Shown here piece after piece: positions 24,810 to 33,836 of a stretch of DNA of 64,000 nt (position 1 is the first letter of the stretch; every line of letters begins with the position of its first letter). The notes beneath the pieces are model-generated. The model was not told the origin of the DNA. It made no database searches and worked only from the letters and a program-made list of their open reading frames with translations. The translations under genes were made by a program, and so were the position numbers. This stretch comes from Bacteroidales bacterium. Lineage in GTDB: Bacteria; Bacteroidota; Bacteroidia; Bacteroidales; PXBB01. The stretch is taken from contig JAQVVM010000012.1 in assembly GCA_028698995.1 (NCBI GenBank), positions 1-64,000 of the forward strand. The letters run 5' to 3'.

Positions 24810-27800
24810 ATGAAAAAAAACTTACTCACGGGTATTGTAAAGACATTAGCTGTATTTTTTGCGGTTACTGTTTTTGCCGTTACAATGAAAGCCCAAACAA
24901 CCATTACATTGGGAACCGGAACCGGTCAGAGTGGTGCCTATGAAGCGTCTCCTGCCAATGTTTATTGGGAAAGCAGACATTTACAGTTCGTATATACCAA
25001 AGCAGAAATAAACACTGCCGGTATTACAGGAACACATTTATTGAAAGCCATTGCTTTCAATGTATCAGAAGCTGCTGGTAATGCACATACCAATTACAAA
25101 ATCAGAATTGGACACACTACTTCAACCAATGCTGCATCTCACATCAGCACAACCCTTACTGAAGTTTATACGGCAGCAACTGTAAACTTTAACACAACCG
25201 GTTGGAAAACACTTACATTTACAACTCCTTTTTCATGGAATGGTGTTGACAATATTTTAGTTGATATTTGTTGGGGAGTTAACACTGCTTATTCCTCTAC
25301 CGGACAGGTTTATGTTTATACACCTGATGTTACTAACGGTATCAGAACAAAAAATTCAATTTCAACTGTAACCTGTAGTGAAACCACAGATACACCTGCC
25401 AACAAAAAGCCTCAGGCAAAACTTACGTTTGATCCTCCTACACCAGCTAATGACAACTGTTCTGGTGCCACTACATTAACTGTTTATGGAAATACTTGTG
25501 GTGCAACCGTTATAGGTGATATTGCAGGTGCGACCAGTTCTAGCGTTACCGGATGTCCAGGAACTCCTAATAATGATGTTTGGTATAAATTTGTTGCTCT
25601 TTCTACAGCACATAACATCACTGTTGTTGGCTCAACAGGATTTGATGCTGTTATTGATTTACGTTCAGGTGCTTGTAATGGTACAAGTATTGGATGTGCT
25701 GATGCTACATTAAGTAGTGGTACAGAAGTTATCAACGCAACAGGTCTAACTGTTGGAAGTACTTATTATGTGAGAGTTTACGATTATTACAGCACTACAC
25801 CTTCAAATACCACATTTACAATTTGTGTTACAACTCCTACCCCTGCAAACAACAATTGCTCAAGTGCTACAACATTAACTGTTAATTCAGGTAGTACATG
25901 TGCAAATGCAACAACAGGAAATGTAGCAGGTGCCACTTCTTCAGGTACAACACTCACTTGTGGTGGATTATCAGGCACAGCTGATGTTTGGTATAAATTT
26001 ACTGCCACTCAAACAAGTCATATAATAACAGTTGTGGGTTCTGCAAGTTTTGATGCAGTAGTTGACCTACGTTCAGGTTCGTGTTCCGGAACTAACATTG
26101 CTTGTGCTGATGCTACATTTGGTGGAGGTACAGAAGTAATTAATGCCACAGGATTAACAGTTGGTTCTACTTATTATGTAAGAGTTTATAACTGGAACTC
26201 AACCATGCCCGCTACTACTTCTTTTACCATTTGCGTTACAACACCTGCCAGTGGTTGTACTACACCTGGTGCTCCTACCAATCTTTCTGTAGTTCCGACA
26301 CAAACAGGTGCTTCTTTCACTTGGGCTGCTCCTAACAACCCAGCCGGAAGTCCAACAATTGTATATTACTGGATGATTTCTACTTCAGCCACTCCCAATT
26401 GGAGCTCTTACATTGCACGTTGTGGTGATGCAGGTGGTTTTGCTGCAAATACTGCAGGAACAGGATCTTGTGTTGCTCCTGCCGGTTTGCCAGCTACTTT
26501 AACACCTAATACACAGTATTATTTACACATGTATGCACGTACTTCTTGTGACTGGACTCAATCACCGTGGGCTACCCAGGCTTTCACTACTTTAAGTACC
26601 GGTCCAGCTAATGATGAGTGTGCAGGAGCTATAAACCTCACTGTTCATGGTGGTACATGTACCAATGCAACAAACGGAGACGTGGCCAATGCAACACAAT
26701 CAAAACCGGCTTTCTGTGGTGGTACGGCAAATAATGACGTATGGTATAAATTTACAGCAACATCTGTAGAACATATTATTACTGTAGTTGGTTCTTCAAG
26801 CTTTGATGCTGTTGTTGAACTTATGTCCGGTGCTTGTCCTGGAACTAACGTTGCTTGTGCTGATGCTACCTATGGTGGTGGAACAGAAGTAATTAATGCC
26901 ACAGGTTTAACAATCGGAAATGTTTATTATGTCAGGGTTTATGATTATTATGCATCAAATCCTACTACTACCACTTTTACCATTTGTGTTACCACACCTC
27001 AGTCAGGAGTTGCTCCGGTTGCTAATTTTACTGCTGATGTGACTACAATAACTGTTGGAGGTACGGTCAACTTCACCGATTTATCAAGTAATTCTCCTAC
27101 CACATGGGCTTGGCAGTTTGCTGTTGGTGCACCTGCAGGAACTTGCACACCTGCAACTTCATCACTTCAAAATAAACCTGTAGTTTATAATACTGCCGGT
27201 ACTTATACTGTCAAATTAACTGCTACAAACCAATTTGGCAGTGATATTGAAGAGAAAATTGCTTATATTATTGTTAACCCTGCTACAACAACTTTGACTG
27301 CTACTGCAACTGCACAACCTACAACCGTATGTCAAGGTACACAGACACAACTCAATGCCGTTCCAAATGGTGGATCAGGTACTTATACTTATGCTTGGAC
27401 ATCTAATCCTGCAGGGTTTACTTCAACTTCTCAGAATCCAAGCGTGACACCGAATGCAACAACTGTTTACACAGTTACTGTTAATGATGGATCTCAAACA
27501 GCTTCAACTTCTGTTACTGTAACTGTTAATCCGTTGCCAAATACTCCAGGAACAATAAATGGTACAGCTACTGTTTGTAAAGGAAGTACTAATGTTTCTT
27601 ATTTTGTTTCTACCGTTGGTAATGCCACCGGTTATCTGTGGACTATTCCTACAGGGGCTTCTATTGTATCAGGACAAAATACAAACAGCATTGTTGTTGA
27701 TTATGCAGCTAATGCCGTTTCTGGTAATATTACCGTAGCCGGAACAAATGCTTGTGGCTCAGGTACAGCTTCTACACTAGCTATTACTGTTCATAATGCG

Positions 27801-29090
27801 CCGATTGCTAATGCCGGAACTTCTCAAACTATTTCTAGCGGTGCTACAGCTAATCTTAGTGGTTCAGCTACAGGTGGTACTGGTAGTTACACTTATTCTT
27901 GGACTCCTGCTAACTTGTTGCAAAATGCCAATGTTCAAAATCCTACTACACTTGCTTTGACAAGCTCACAGGTATTCACTCTTACTGTACTTGATAATAC
28001 TACAGGATGTTCGGGTGTTGCTAATGTTCAGATTATTGTATCCGGTGGTTCATTATCGCTGTCTGCAACAGCTAATCCAACAACTGTTTGTCAGGGAGCC
28101 CAAGTTAGTTTACAAGCATTACCTTCAGGAGGATCAGGAGCATATACATACAATTGGTCTTCTAATCCATTAGGTTTTTCATCATCATTGCAGAATCCTA
28201 CAGTTTCTCCATCTGTCTCAACACAATACATTGTTGTTGTATCCAGTGGCGCTTCTTCAGCTACTGCTTCTGTTGCTGTTACTGTTAATCCTTTACCCGA
28301 TGCACCCGGTAATATCACCGGAACACCTACAGTATGTCAAGGTGCAGCAGGTATTTCTTATTCTATTCCTCATGTTAATAATGCAACCGGTTATACATGG
28401 ACATTACCTATGGGAGCTGCAATTTCTGCCGGAGCCAATACCAATTCAATTTTGGTGAACTTCGGAAGCACTTCAATTTCCGGTAATATCAGTGTTGTAG
28501 CTACAAATGCTTGTGGCAGCAGTACTGCTTCGCCAAACTATAATGTGGCTGTAAATGCATTGCCAACATCTGCAGGTAATATCTCAGGACCATCTGTAGT
28601 TAGTCAAGGACAAACAGGCGTTTCTTATTTTGTTCCAATTATTAATAATGCTACTAATTATATCTGGTCTTTACCTCAGGGTATTAATATTGTATCAGGT
28701 CAAAATACAAATTCAATTGTTGTAAATGTGACTGCATCAGCCATTACAGGTGTAATAACTGTGTATGGCAGTAACAATTGTGGTGATGGCTCAAGCTCAC
28801 CTGCATTTCCAGTTACAATTCTTACTGATATAAATGAAGTGGATGCTTTAAACATCAATGTATATCCTAATCCATCAGACGGTAAGTTTTATATTGAAAT
28901 GAATACCCGCACTGGTGAGAAATTCAATGTTAAAATATTTAATACAGTTGGAGCCATTGTGTTTGATGAACAACTGAATGATGAATTATTACATCCTTTC
29001 GATTTAGGTCATCTTTCAAATGGTCTTTATTATGTTCAAATTTCTAGTAATTCTATAAACAAAATGGAAAAACTGATAATTCAGAAATAA
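24810..29090 (+). CDS. Large secreted multidomain protein with T9SS sorting domain
   Basis: 1426 residues. Signal peptide (AVTVFAVTMKAQ), an N-terminal beta-rich domain (about 30-210), then three near-duplicate domains of about 130 residues (about 212-343, 346-478 and 600-730). Each starts like PANDNCSGATTL and contains NDVWYKF, FDAV(V/I)(D/E)L and GSTYYVRVYDY, resembling bacterial pre-peptidase-like beta domains. A fibronectin-like segment sits between copies two and three. After these come a PKD-like domain (about 735-830) and several Ig-like domains, ending in a T9SS type A sorting domain (VYPNPSDGKFYIEM). Probably surface-attached or released adhesin-like protein; no catalytic motif is seen. 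Confidence 0.87.
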   Translation: MKKNLLTGIVKTLAVFFAVTVFAVTMKAQTTITLGTGTGQSGAYEASPANVYWESRHLQFVYTKAEINTAGITGTHLLKAIAFNVSEAAGNAHTNYKIRIGHTTSTNAASHISTTLTEVYTAATVNFNTTGWKTLTFTTPFSWNGVDNILVDICWGVNTAYSSTGQVYVYTPDVTNGIRTKNSISTVTCSETTDTPANKKPQAKLTFDPPTPANDNCSGATTLTVYGNTCGATVIGDIAGATSSSVTGCPGTPNNDVWYKFVALSTAHNITVVGSTGFDAVIDLRSGACNGTSIGCADATLSSGTEVINATGLTVGSTYYVRVYDYYSTTPSNTTFTICVTTPTPANNNCSSATTLTVNSGSTCANATTGNVAGATSSGTTLTCGGLSGTADVWYKFTATQTSHIITVVGSASFDAVVDLRSGSCSGTNIACADATFGGGTEVINATGLTVGSTYYVRVYNWNSTMPATTSFTICVTTPASGCTTPGAPTNLSVVPTQTGASFTWAAPNNPAGSPTIVYYWMISTSATPNWSSYIARCGDAGGFAANTAGTGSCVAPAGLPATLTPNTQYYLHMYARTSCDWTQSPWATQAFTTLSTGPANDECAGAINLTVHGGTCTNATNGDVANATQSKPAFCGGTANNDVWYKFTATSVEHIITVVGSSSFDAVVELMSGACPGTNVACADATYGGGTEVINATGLTIGNVYYVRVYDYYASNPTTTTFTICVTTPQSGVAPVANFTADVTTITVGGTVNFTDLSSNSPTTWAWQFAVGAPAGTCTPATSSLQNKPVVYNTAGTYTVKLTATNQFGSDIEEKIAYIIVNPATTTLTATATAQPTTVCQGTQTQLNAVPNGGSGTYTYAWTSNPAGFTSTSQNPSVTPNATTVYTVTVNDGSQTASTSVTVTVNPLPNTPGTINGTATVCKGSTNVSYFVSTVGNATGYLWTIPTGASIVSGQNTNSIVVDYAANAVSGNITVAGTNACGSGTASTLAITVHNAPIANAGTSQTISSGATANLSGSATGGTGSYTYSWTPANLLQNANVQNPTTLALTSSQVFTLTVLDNTTGCSGVANVQIIVSGGSLSLSATANPTTVCQGAQVSLQALPSGGSGAYTYNWSSNPLGFSSSLQNPTVSPSVSTQYIVVVSSGASSATASVAVTVNPLPDAPGNITGTPTVCQGAAGISYSIPHVNNATGYTWTLPMGAAISAGANTNSILVNFGSTSISGNISVVATNACGSSTASPNYNVAVNALPTSAGNISGPSVVSQGQTGVSYFVPIINNATNYIWSLPQGINIVSGQNTNSIVVNVTASAITGVITVYGSNNCGDGSSSPAFPVTILTDINEVDALNINVYPNPSDGKFYIEMNTRTGEKFNVKIFNTVGAIVFDEQLNDELLHPFDLGHLSNGLYYVQISSNSINKMEKLIIQK

Positions 29091-29110
29091 TATTTGAACT
29101 TTTAAGTATA

Positions 29111-29146
29111 AAAGGGTTGTAACTTATGTTACAGCCCTTTTTTTTT
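29111..29146 (+). terminator. Rho-independent terminator
   Basis: Arms AAGGGTTGTAAC and GTTACAGCCCTT pair over 12 bases (one G-U) around TTAT and run directly into a tract of nine T. It lies 21 bases after the stop of the 24810 gene, and is the best terminator in the window. Confidence 0.85.
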
Positions 29147-29275
29147 GAATTGGATATCTTGTTAATAAATAAAATTATAAAAAAGAATTTAACAAAAAAA
29201 TGTGCTAAATCAAATAACAATATATTTATTTTGTTTATAATTTTCCTATTTTTGTTGTAAATTAATAAAAATATT

Positions 29276-31465
29276 ATGAATAAGTTATTACCATTGAGCA
29301 AAATGCTTCTTGTCCTTTTCTTTTGCAGTACATTTCTTAATGCACAAGTTGTTGATTTGAATGGCAACAGTTTGATTATCAGTGCTGACACTATGCTTGG
29401 AGGGAAATTTATTAATGTTGCAACTTTCAGCATATTACAGGGAGTAACTGTAACTGTTGACAGCACGAAATTTTTTTTGGAGATTGAGGCTGACAAAATA
29501 TTTTTAAGCGGTACTATAAATGGAAGTGGGAGGGGAGCTATTGGTGGCAGTGGTGGTAATGGTGGATCTTATTCCAATGGCAGTGGTAATCCGGGTAGAG
29601 GTGGGCTTGGTGGCTTTAGCGGTTCCGGCCTTGGCGGTGGGCAACCAGGTTTTGCAGGTGGCGATGGAGGCTTTATCACTCAGATTTGTGGAGGGTTTTT
29701 ATGTTCGGGCAATAGGGATGGGCTTAATGGCGGTGGTGGCGGAGCAGGAGGTGGTAGTGGAGGCTCTTACGGTGGTTCCGGAGGTTCAGGCGGTTGGGGT
29801 GCTTATGGAACAGGTTTTACCGGTGCATCAGGTGGTGTATATGGAGGTGGAGGACTTGTGAGTGCTGTATATGGAAATAATACTGATTTTGATATAAATT
29901 TTGGTAGCGGTGGTGCTGGAGCCGGTGGTGGCGGAGGTGGCTGGTCTGCAGGAGGCTTTGGTGGAAAAGGTGGAAATGGTGGTGCTATGGTCAGTTTATA
30001 TGCTTCAGATACCATTATTATATATGCCAGTGGAAAAATACTTTGTAATGCTACTAATGGAGGAGTAGGAGGTACAGGTGCTGGAGAATCAACAGGAAAT
30101 ACTTATACCTGTTCATCTTCAGCTTATAGTTCTTGTACGCTATGTTCTGAAAGCGTATTTGATGGTCCTGGTGGTGCTGCCGGAGGAGCCGGTGGTGGTT
30201 CAGGAGGTGGTATTAGGATTCATTCGCCAGGCACCATGAAACTTTTTTCAGGCTCACAATTAAGTGTCAACGGTGGTAATGGTGGCAGTAATGGTTACCC
30301 CAACTCATCTGTCGGTACTTGCTTTGATAACGCTGCTAATGGCGGCGGCGGCGGCGGAGGTAGAATTAAAGTGATTACAAATTGCCATCCTGATAATCTG
30401 TATGATATGACTTTTACTACAAATGGTGGTGTCGGTTTTCAAAGTGGAAATTCCGGAACATTTGATCTTTTACCACTTATGCCGGAAAACGCAGGTATCA
30501 TTTATGGAGATACAGTGGTTTGTGAAGGTTCTGTAATTAGTTACAGTATTGATGATGTGGATCTCGCTTCATCCTATACCTGGAATATTCCTTCAGGGGC
30601 TGCTATTTTATCAGGCGCAGGCACGGATAGTATTACAGTTCAATTTAATACAGTGAATTCCGGATTAATAAGTGTTACACCCGTAAATTTTTGTGGAAAT
30701 GGTGATTCATCTATCCTCAATGTACAGGTTAATCCCTTACCTGTTTTATCTCTTATTACCAGCGTTGAGTTGCATCTGTGTTATGGTGACAGCGTTACTT
30801 TGTTGGCCAATTCTGATACATCATTAACTTACCAGTGGCAGATTGATTCTTTATGTAATAACACATGGGCGGATATACCTGGAGCTACAACACCTTCTCA
30901 TTATATTTCAAATGCTACCCAGACCTATTGTTACAAATTGGCTGTTAGCAATAGTTGTGGAACTGTAGTTTCGGCTGTTATTCAAGCTGTTGTAAACCCT
31001 GCCCCTTCTACACCTTCTGTTTACTTTAATAATTCAACACTTTATTCCAGTGCTTCAACAGGGAATCAGTGGTATAACTCTCAAGGGATTATTGCAGGCC
31101 AACAAGGACAAACATATCTAAATCCTCCTGATGAAAATTATTATGTAATTGTTACAGATGCATGGGGTTGTAGTTCCCTTCCTTCAAACATTGTAACAGT
31201 AAACACTGTAGGAATTGACGATATTTCTGATTATGGCTTAAATTTCTATCCCAATCCGAATAATGGTTCTTTTAATATCTCTGTACCTGAGGGTTTATAT
31301 ACACTTATAATATCAGATTTGTTAGGTCGTGTGATTTATGAAAAGGAAATTAAAAGTGATGGTTCGCTTTATGAAATTACTATTCCTGATATAAATAAGG
31401 GTGTTTACCTAATACAAATGAATAGCCCTGTATCACGTTTTACATCAAAACTTGTAGTCAGTTAA
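29276..31465 (+). CDS. Gly-rich secreted protein with Ig-like and T9SS domains
   Basis: 729 residues: signal peptide ending FLNAQ; a short beta domain (20-80); about 140 residues extremely rich in Gly, Ser and Asn (about 80-240, many GG and GGSGG motifs); a second Gly-rich block (about 295-365) with a Cys-containing insert (TCSSSAYSSCTLC); two Ig-like domains (about 405-600); and a T9SS type A sorting domain (NFYPNPNNGSFNISV). Gly-rich stretches of this sort can form polyglycine-II-like bundles, but the role is unknown. It follows the terminator of the preceding T9SS gene and has a possible -7 element TATTTTTG at 29247-29254. Confidence 0.85.
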   Translation: MNKLLPLSKMLLVLFFCSTFLNAQVVDLNGNSLIISADTMLGGKFINVATFSILQGVTVTVDSTKFFLEIEADKIFLSGTINGSGRGAIGGSGGNGGSYSNGSGNPGRGGLGGFSGSGLGGGQPGFAGGDGGFITQICGGFLCSGNRDGLNGGGGGAGGGSGGSYGGSGGSGGWGAYGTGFTGASGGVYGGGGLVSAVYGNNTDFDINFGSGGAGAGGGGGGWSAGGFGGKGGNGGAMVSLYASDTIIIYASGKILCNATNGGVGGTGAGESTGNTYTCSSSAYSSCTLCSESVFDGPGGAAGGAGGGSGGGIRIHSPGTMKLFSGSQLSVNGGNGGSNGYPNSSVGTCFDNAANGGGGGGGRIKVITNCHPDNLYDMTFTTNGGVGFQSGNSGTFDLLPLMPENAGIIYGDTVVCEGSVISYSIDDVDLASSYTWNIPSGAAILSGAGTDSITVQFNTVNSGLISVTPVNFCGNGDSSILNVQVNPLPVLSLITSVELHLCYGDSVTLLANSDTSLTYQWQIDSLCNNTWADIPGATTPSHYISNATQTYCYKLAVSNSCGTVVSAVIQAVVNPAPSTPSVYFNNSTLYSSASTGNQWYNSQGIIAGQQGQTYLNPPDENYYVIVTDAWGCSSLPSNIVTVNTVGIDDISDYGLNFYPNPNNGSFNISVPEGLYTLIISDLLGRVIYEKEIKSDGSLYEITIPDINKGVYLIQMNSPVSRFTSKLVVS

Positions 31466-31486
31466 ACTCTGGATTTGATTCATACA

Positions 31487-32095
31487 CTATTGACAATATC
31501 TGTCAATTTCCCTCTGAGCATCACGAAAGTCAAGCTCTAGAGCTTTTTGGAAATCTGCACATGCACCTGTTTTGTCATTAGATAAATACTTGGCAATCCC
31601 TCTGTTATAATAGGCATCAGCATAATGAGGTAAAAGTTCTATGGCTTTATTATAGTCCTGAATCGCTTGTCGGTAATTGCCTAACTCAACATTACACAAA
31701 GCCCTGTTATTGTAAGCTAGAGACATACGTGGGCTTAGTTCAATGACTTTTGTAAAATCTCTATAAGCGCCAAAAAAATTTTTTAATTCCATCTTTGCAT
31801 TCCCTCTGTTATAGTAAGCTGCTGCATAAGCAGGTTCTAATTCAATGGCCTTATCGTAATCACGTATTGCTTCTTGAAAACGACTTTGTATCCTCTTAGC
31901 TAGTCCCCTGTTGTAATAGGCTTCAGCAAAATCAGGTTTGAGTTGTATTGCTAAAGTAAAATCAGCCTCAGCTCCTGCAAAATTTTTAAATGAGGCTTTA
32001 TTTTTTCCTCTTTCATTATATTCTTGCGCTGTTTGGGAAAGGCCTGCTGTTGTTAAACTAATAAGTAATAATACTGATAATATGCTGGTTTTCAT
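31487..32095 (-). CDS. Secreted TPR-repeat protein
   Basis: 202 residues: signal peptide (VLLLISLTTAGLSQ) and five consecutive tetratricopeptide repeats (about 22-190; e.g. AYYNRGNAKMELKNFFGAYR). Each 34-residue unit is well preserved, including the NRG-x-AK motif. Probably a periplasmic scaffold. It follows the OmpA-like gene by 41 bases on the same strand, and its stop lies 21 bases from that of the convergent T9SS gene. Confidence 0.85.
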   Translation of the reverse strand: MKTSILSVLLLISLTTAGLSQTAQEYNERGKNKASFKNFAGAEADFTLAIQLKPDFAEAYYNRGLAKRIQSRFQEAIRDYDKAIELEPAYAAAYYNRGNAKMELKNFFGAYRDFTKVIELSPRMSLAYNNRALCNVELGNYRQAIQDYNKAIELLPHYADAYYNRGIAKYLSNDKTGACADFQKALELDFRDAQREIDRYCQ

Positions 32096-32136
32096 TTTAA
32101 AATTTAAGTATGTAATATTTATTAAAAGGTTTTATC

Positions 32137-32823
32137 TTATTCACTTATTATTTTAATCTCTGTCCTTCTGTTTTGTGCCCGTCCTTCTTCCGTTTCATTG
32201 TCAGCAACCGGTCTTGAAAAACCATAACCTTTAGCAATCAATCTGTTGCCATCAATTCCCTTTCTTATAAGGTAATTTCTAACTGCATTGGCCCTGTCTT
32301 CCGATAATTGAAGGTTAAGTTCTTCACCACCTATATTGTCAGTATGCCCGGCAATTTCAATTACCAATGTCTCTTTATAAAAAAGTACTTCATAAAAGTC
32401 GTTTAAAGCCCTGTTAGATTCAGACTTTAATGTGGCTTTCCCTGTGTCAAAAAAAACATTGTTAAGTACATAAGTTTTTGGTAATTCCAATTTAATGGTT
32501 ATTTGAGAAACGGTTCTGCCTGCAGATTCAGGAATCTCAATCTGAGCATAATCTTCATTGTTAGTATATTCCCTATATTTAATATGATACGTATCACCTT
32601 TTGGAACAATAAGTGAGAATTTTCCGTTTATATCTGAAACACCTGTAAAAACCAATTGATTATTCATGCCCTCAAAAAGAATTATATCTCCTTTCCTCGG
32701 ATTATTATTGAAATCGGTTACGGTAACATTAAGCAGTGCTTCATTTTCAGCAAAGTTAACAGATTGGCTGAGAGAATAATAATAACAAAACGTTAGACAC
32801 AAAAGAACACCATATTTCATCAT
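32137..32823 (-). CDS. OmpA-family protein with N-terminal transthyretin-like domain
   Basis: 228 residues. Signal peptide, a beta-sandwich of the carboxypeptidase-regulatory type (about 25-105; LNVTVTDFNNNPRKGDIILF), and a C-terminal OmpA domain (about 115-228) with VFFDTGKATL, IAGHTDNIGG and LSEDRANAVRNYL, the peptidoglycan-binding signature. It probably links envelope structures to peptidoglycan. The start at 32823 (ATG ATG) is 38 bases from the divergent glucosaminidase gene, so the promoters must be very close. Confidence 0.88.
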   Translation of the reverse strand: MMKYGVLLCLTFCYYYSLSQSVNFAENEALLNVTVTDFNNNPRKGDIILFEGMNNQLVFTGVSDINGKFSLIVPKGDTYHIKYREYTNNEDYAQIEIPESAGRTVSQITIKLELPKTYVLNNVFFDTGKATLKSESNRALNDFYEVLFYKETLVIEIAGHTDNIGGEELNLQLSEDRANAVRNYLIRKGIDGNRLIAKGYGFSRPVADNETEEGRAQNRRTEIKIISE

Positions 32824-32833
32824 AAAAAGATAT

Positions 32834-32841
32834 TATTTTTG
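32834..32841 (+). promoter_or_regulatory. -7 element TATTTTTG before the glucosaminidase gene
   Basis: TAnnTTTG match 20 bases before the start at 32862, in the 38-base divergent gap. Confidence 0.4.
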
Positions 32842-32861
32842 TAAAATAAAATTGTTTACAA

Positions 32862-33836
32862 ATGATGTATAAAATTAAGAAATTTCTATTAATCTGTATA
32901 ATATTTTTTATCTCAACATATATAACATCAGCCCAAAGTCAAATTAGTATTGAGGAATATATAAATACTTATAGTTCTGTTGCTCTTGAGCACATGTACA
33001 GATATCACATACCTGCCAGCATTAAATTAGCACAAGCCATTATTGAGTCTTCTTTCGGAAACAGTGACCTTGCTCGAAATGCCAACAATCATTTTGGTGT
33101 AAAATGTCATAATTGGGAAGGAGAGAGTTACTTTAAGGACGATGATGCTAAAAACGAATGTTTCAGGAAATACAATGACCCAATAAGTTCTTTTATAGAT
33201 CACTCTCTATTTCTAACTACAAAACAACGTTATGCTTTTTTGTTTGAATTGGATATAACAGACTACAGGGCCTGGGCAGAAGGTCTTAAACAAGCAGGTT
33301 ACGCTACTAATCCCAGGTATCCTGAATTACTTATTGGTGTTATTGAAAGGAATAATCTTCATCTTTTAGATAAAGGTGTATTGCTTGATAGTTCATTTGT
33401 TTTACATGTGGAACAGAGCGAAAATGACTCTCTTTCATCTTTAGGGAGTTTAGTACCCACCCAGAGAAATAGGATCATAAAACTTAACAACAGGGTTAAG
33501 TATATCAATGCATTATCAGGCGATACACCGGAACGTATTGCTGAAGACCTAGATATGGGAGTTTGGCAGATTTACAGGTACAATGATTTGCGCAGGGGTG
33601 AGGTAATCAGAGAAAATACACGCATTTATTTGCAACCTAAAAGGAGACGATCCTATGAATATGAGAAACATATTGTTGTAAGAGGAGAGACCTTAAAGAG
33701 TATTTCTGATAAGTATGCAGTTAAGGTAAGTCATCTCTTTCGACTTAATCCGGATATGCACCCCGATGGTCTTATATCAGAAGGGCAGGTCATTTTTCTT
33801 AAGAGGAAAGTGCGTTTAAATAGGCTTAACCTTTAA
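32862..33836 (+). CDS. Glucosaminidase (GH73-like) with LysM domains
   Basis: 324 residues: signal peptide (ends TSAQS), glucosaminidase domain (about 25-170; HIPASIKLAQAIIESSFGNS with the catalytic Glu, NNHFGVKCHNWEG, YATNPRYPELL), then a degenerate LysM (about 215-260) and a clear LysM (about 275-320; VVRGETLKSISDKYAVKVSHL). It cleaves cell-wall glycan and binds peptidoglycan. The last 11 bases overlap the tail of the convergent membrane TPR gene. Confidence 0.92.
   Translation: MMYKIKKFLLICIIFFISTYITSAQSQISIEEYINTYSSVALEHMYRYHIPASIKLAQAIIESSFGNSDLARNANNHFGVKCHNWEGESYFKDDDAKNECFRKYNDPISSFIDHSLFLTTKQRYAFLFELDITDYRAWAEGLKQAGYATNPRYPELLIGVIERNNLHLLDKGVLLDSSFVLHVEQSENDSLSSLGSLVPTQRNRIIKLNNRVKYINALSGDTPERIAEDLDMGVWQIYRYNDLRRGEVIRENTRIYLQPKRRRSYEYEKHIVVRGETLKSISDKYAVKVSHLFRLNPDMHPDGLISEGQVIFLKRKVRLNRLNL

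Noticed and set aside
29520-29861. 113-codon frame inside the Gly-rich gene
   Set aside because: Frame-shifted reading of GGN-rich codons gives Val/Leu-rich sequence; the T9SS frame carries the signal peptide and sorting domain.
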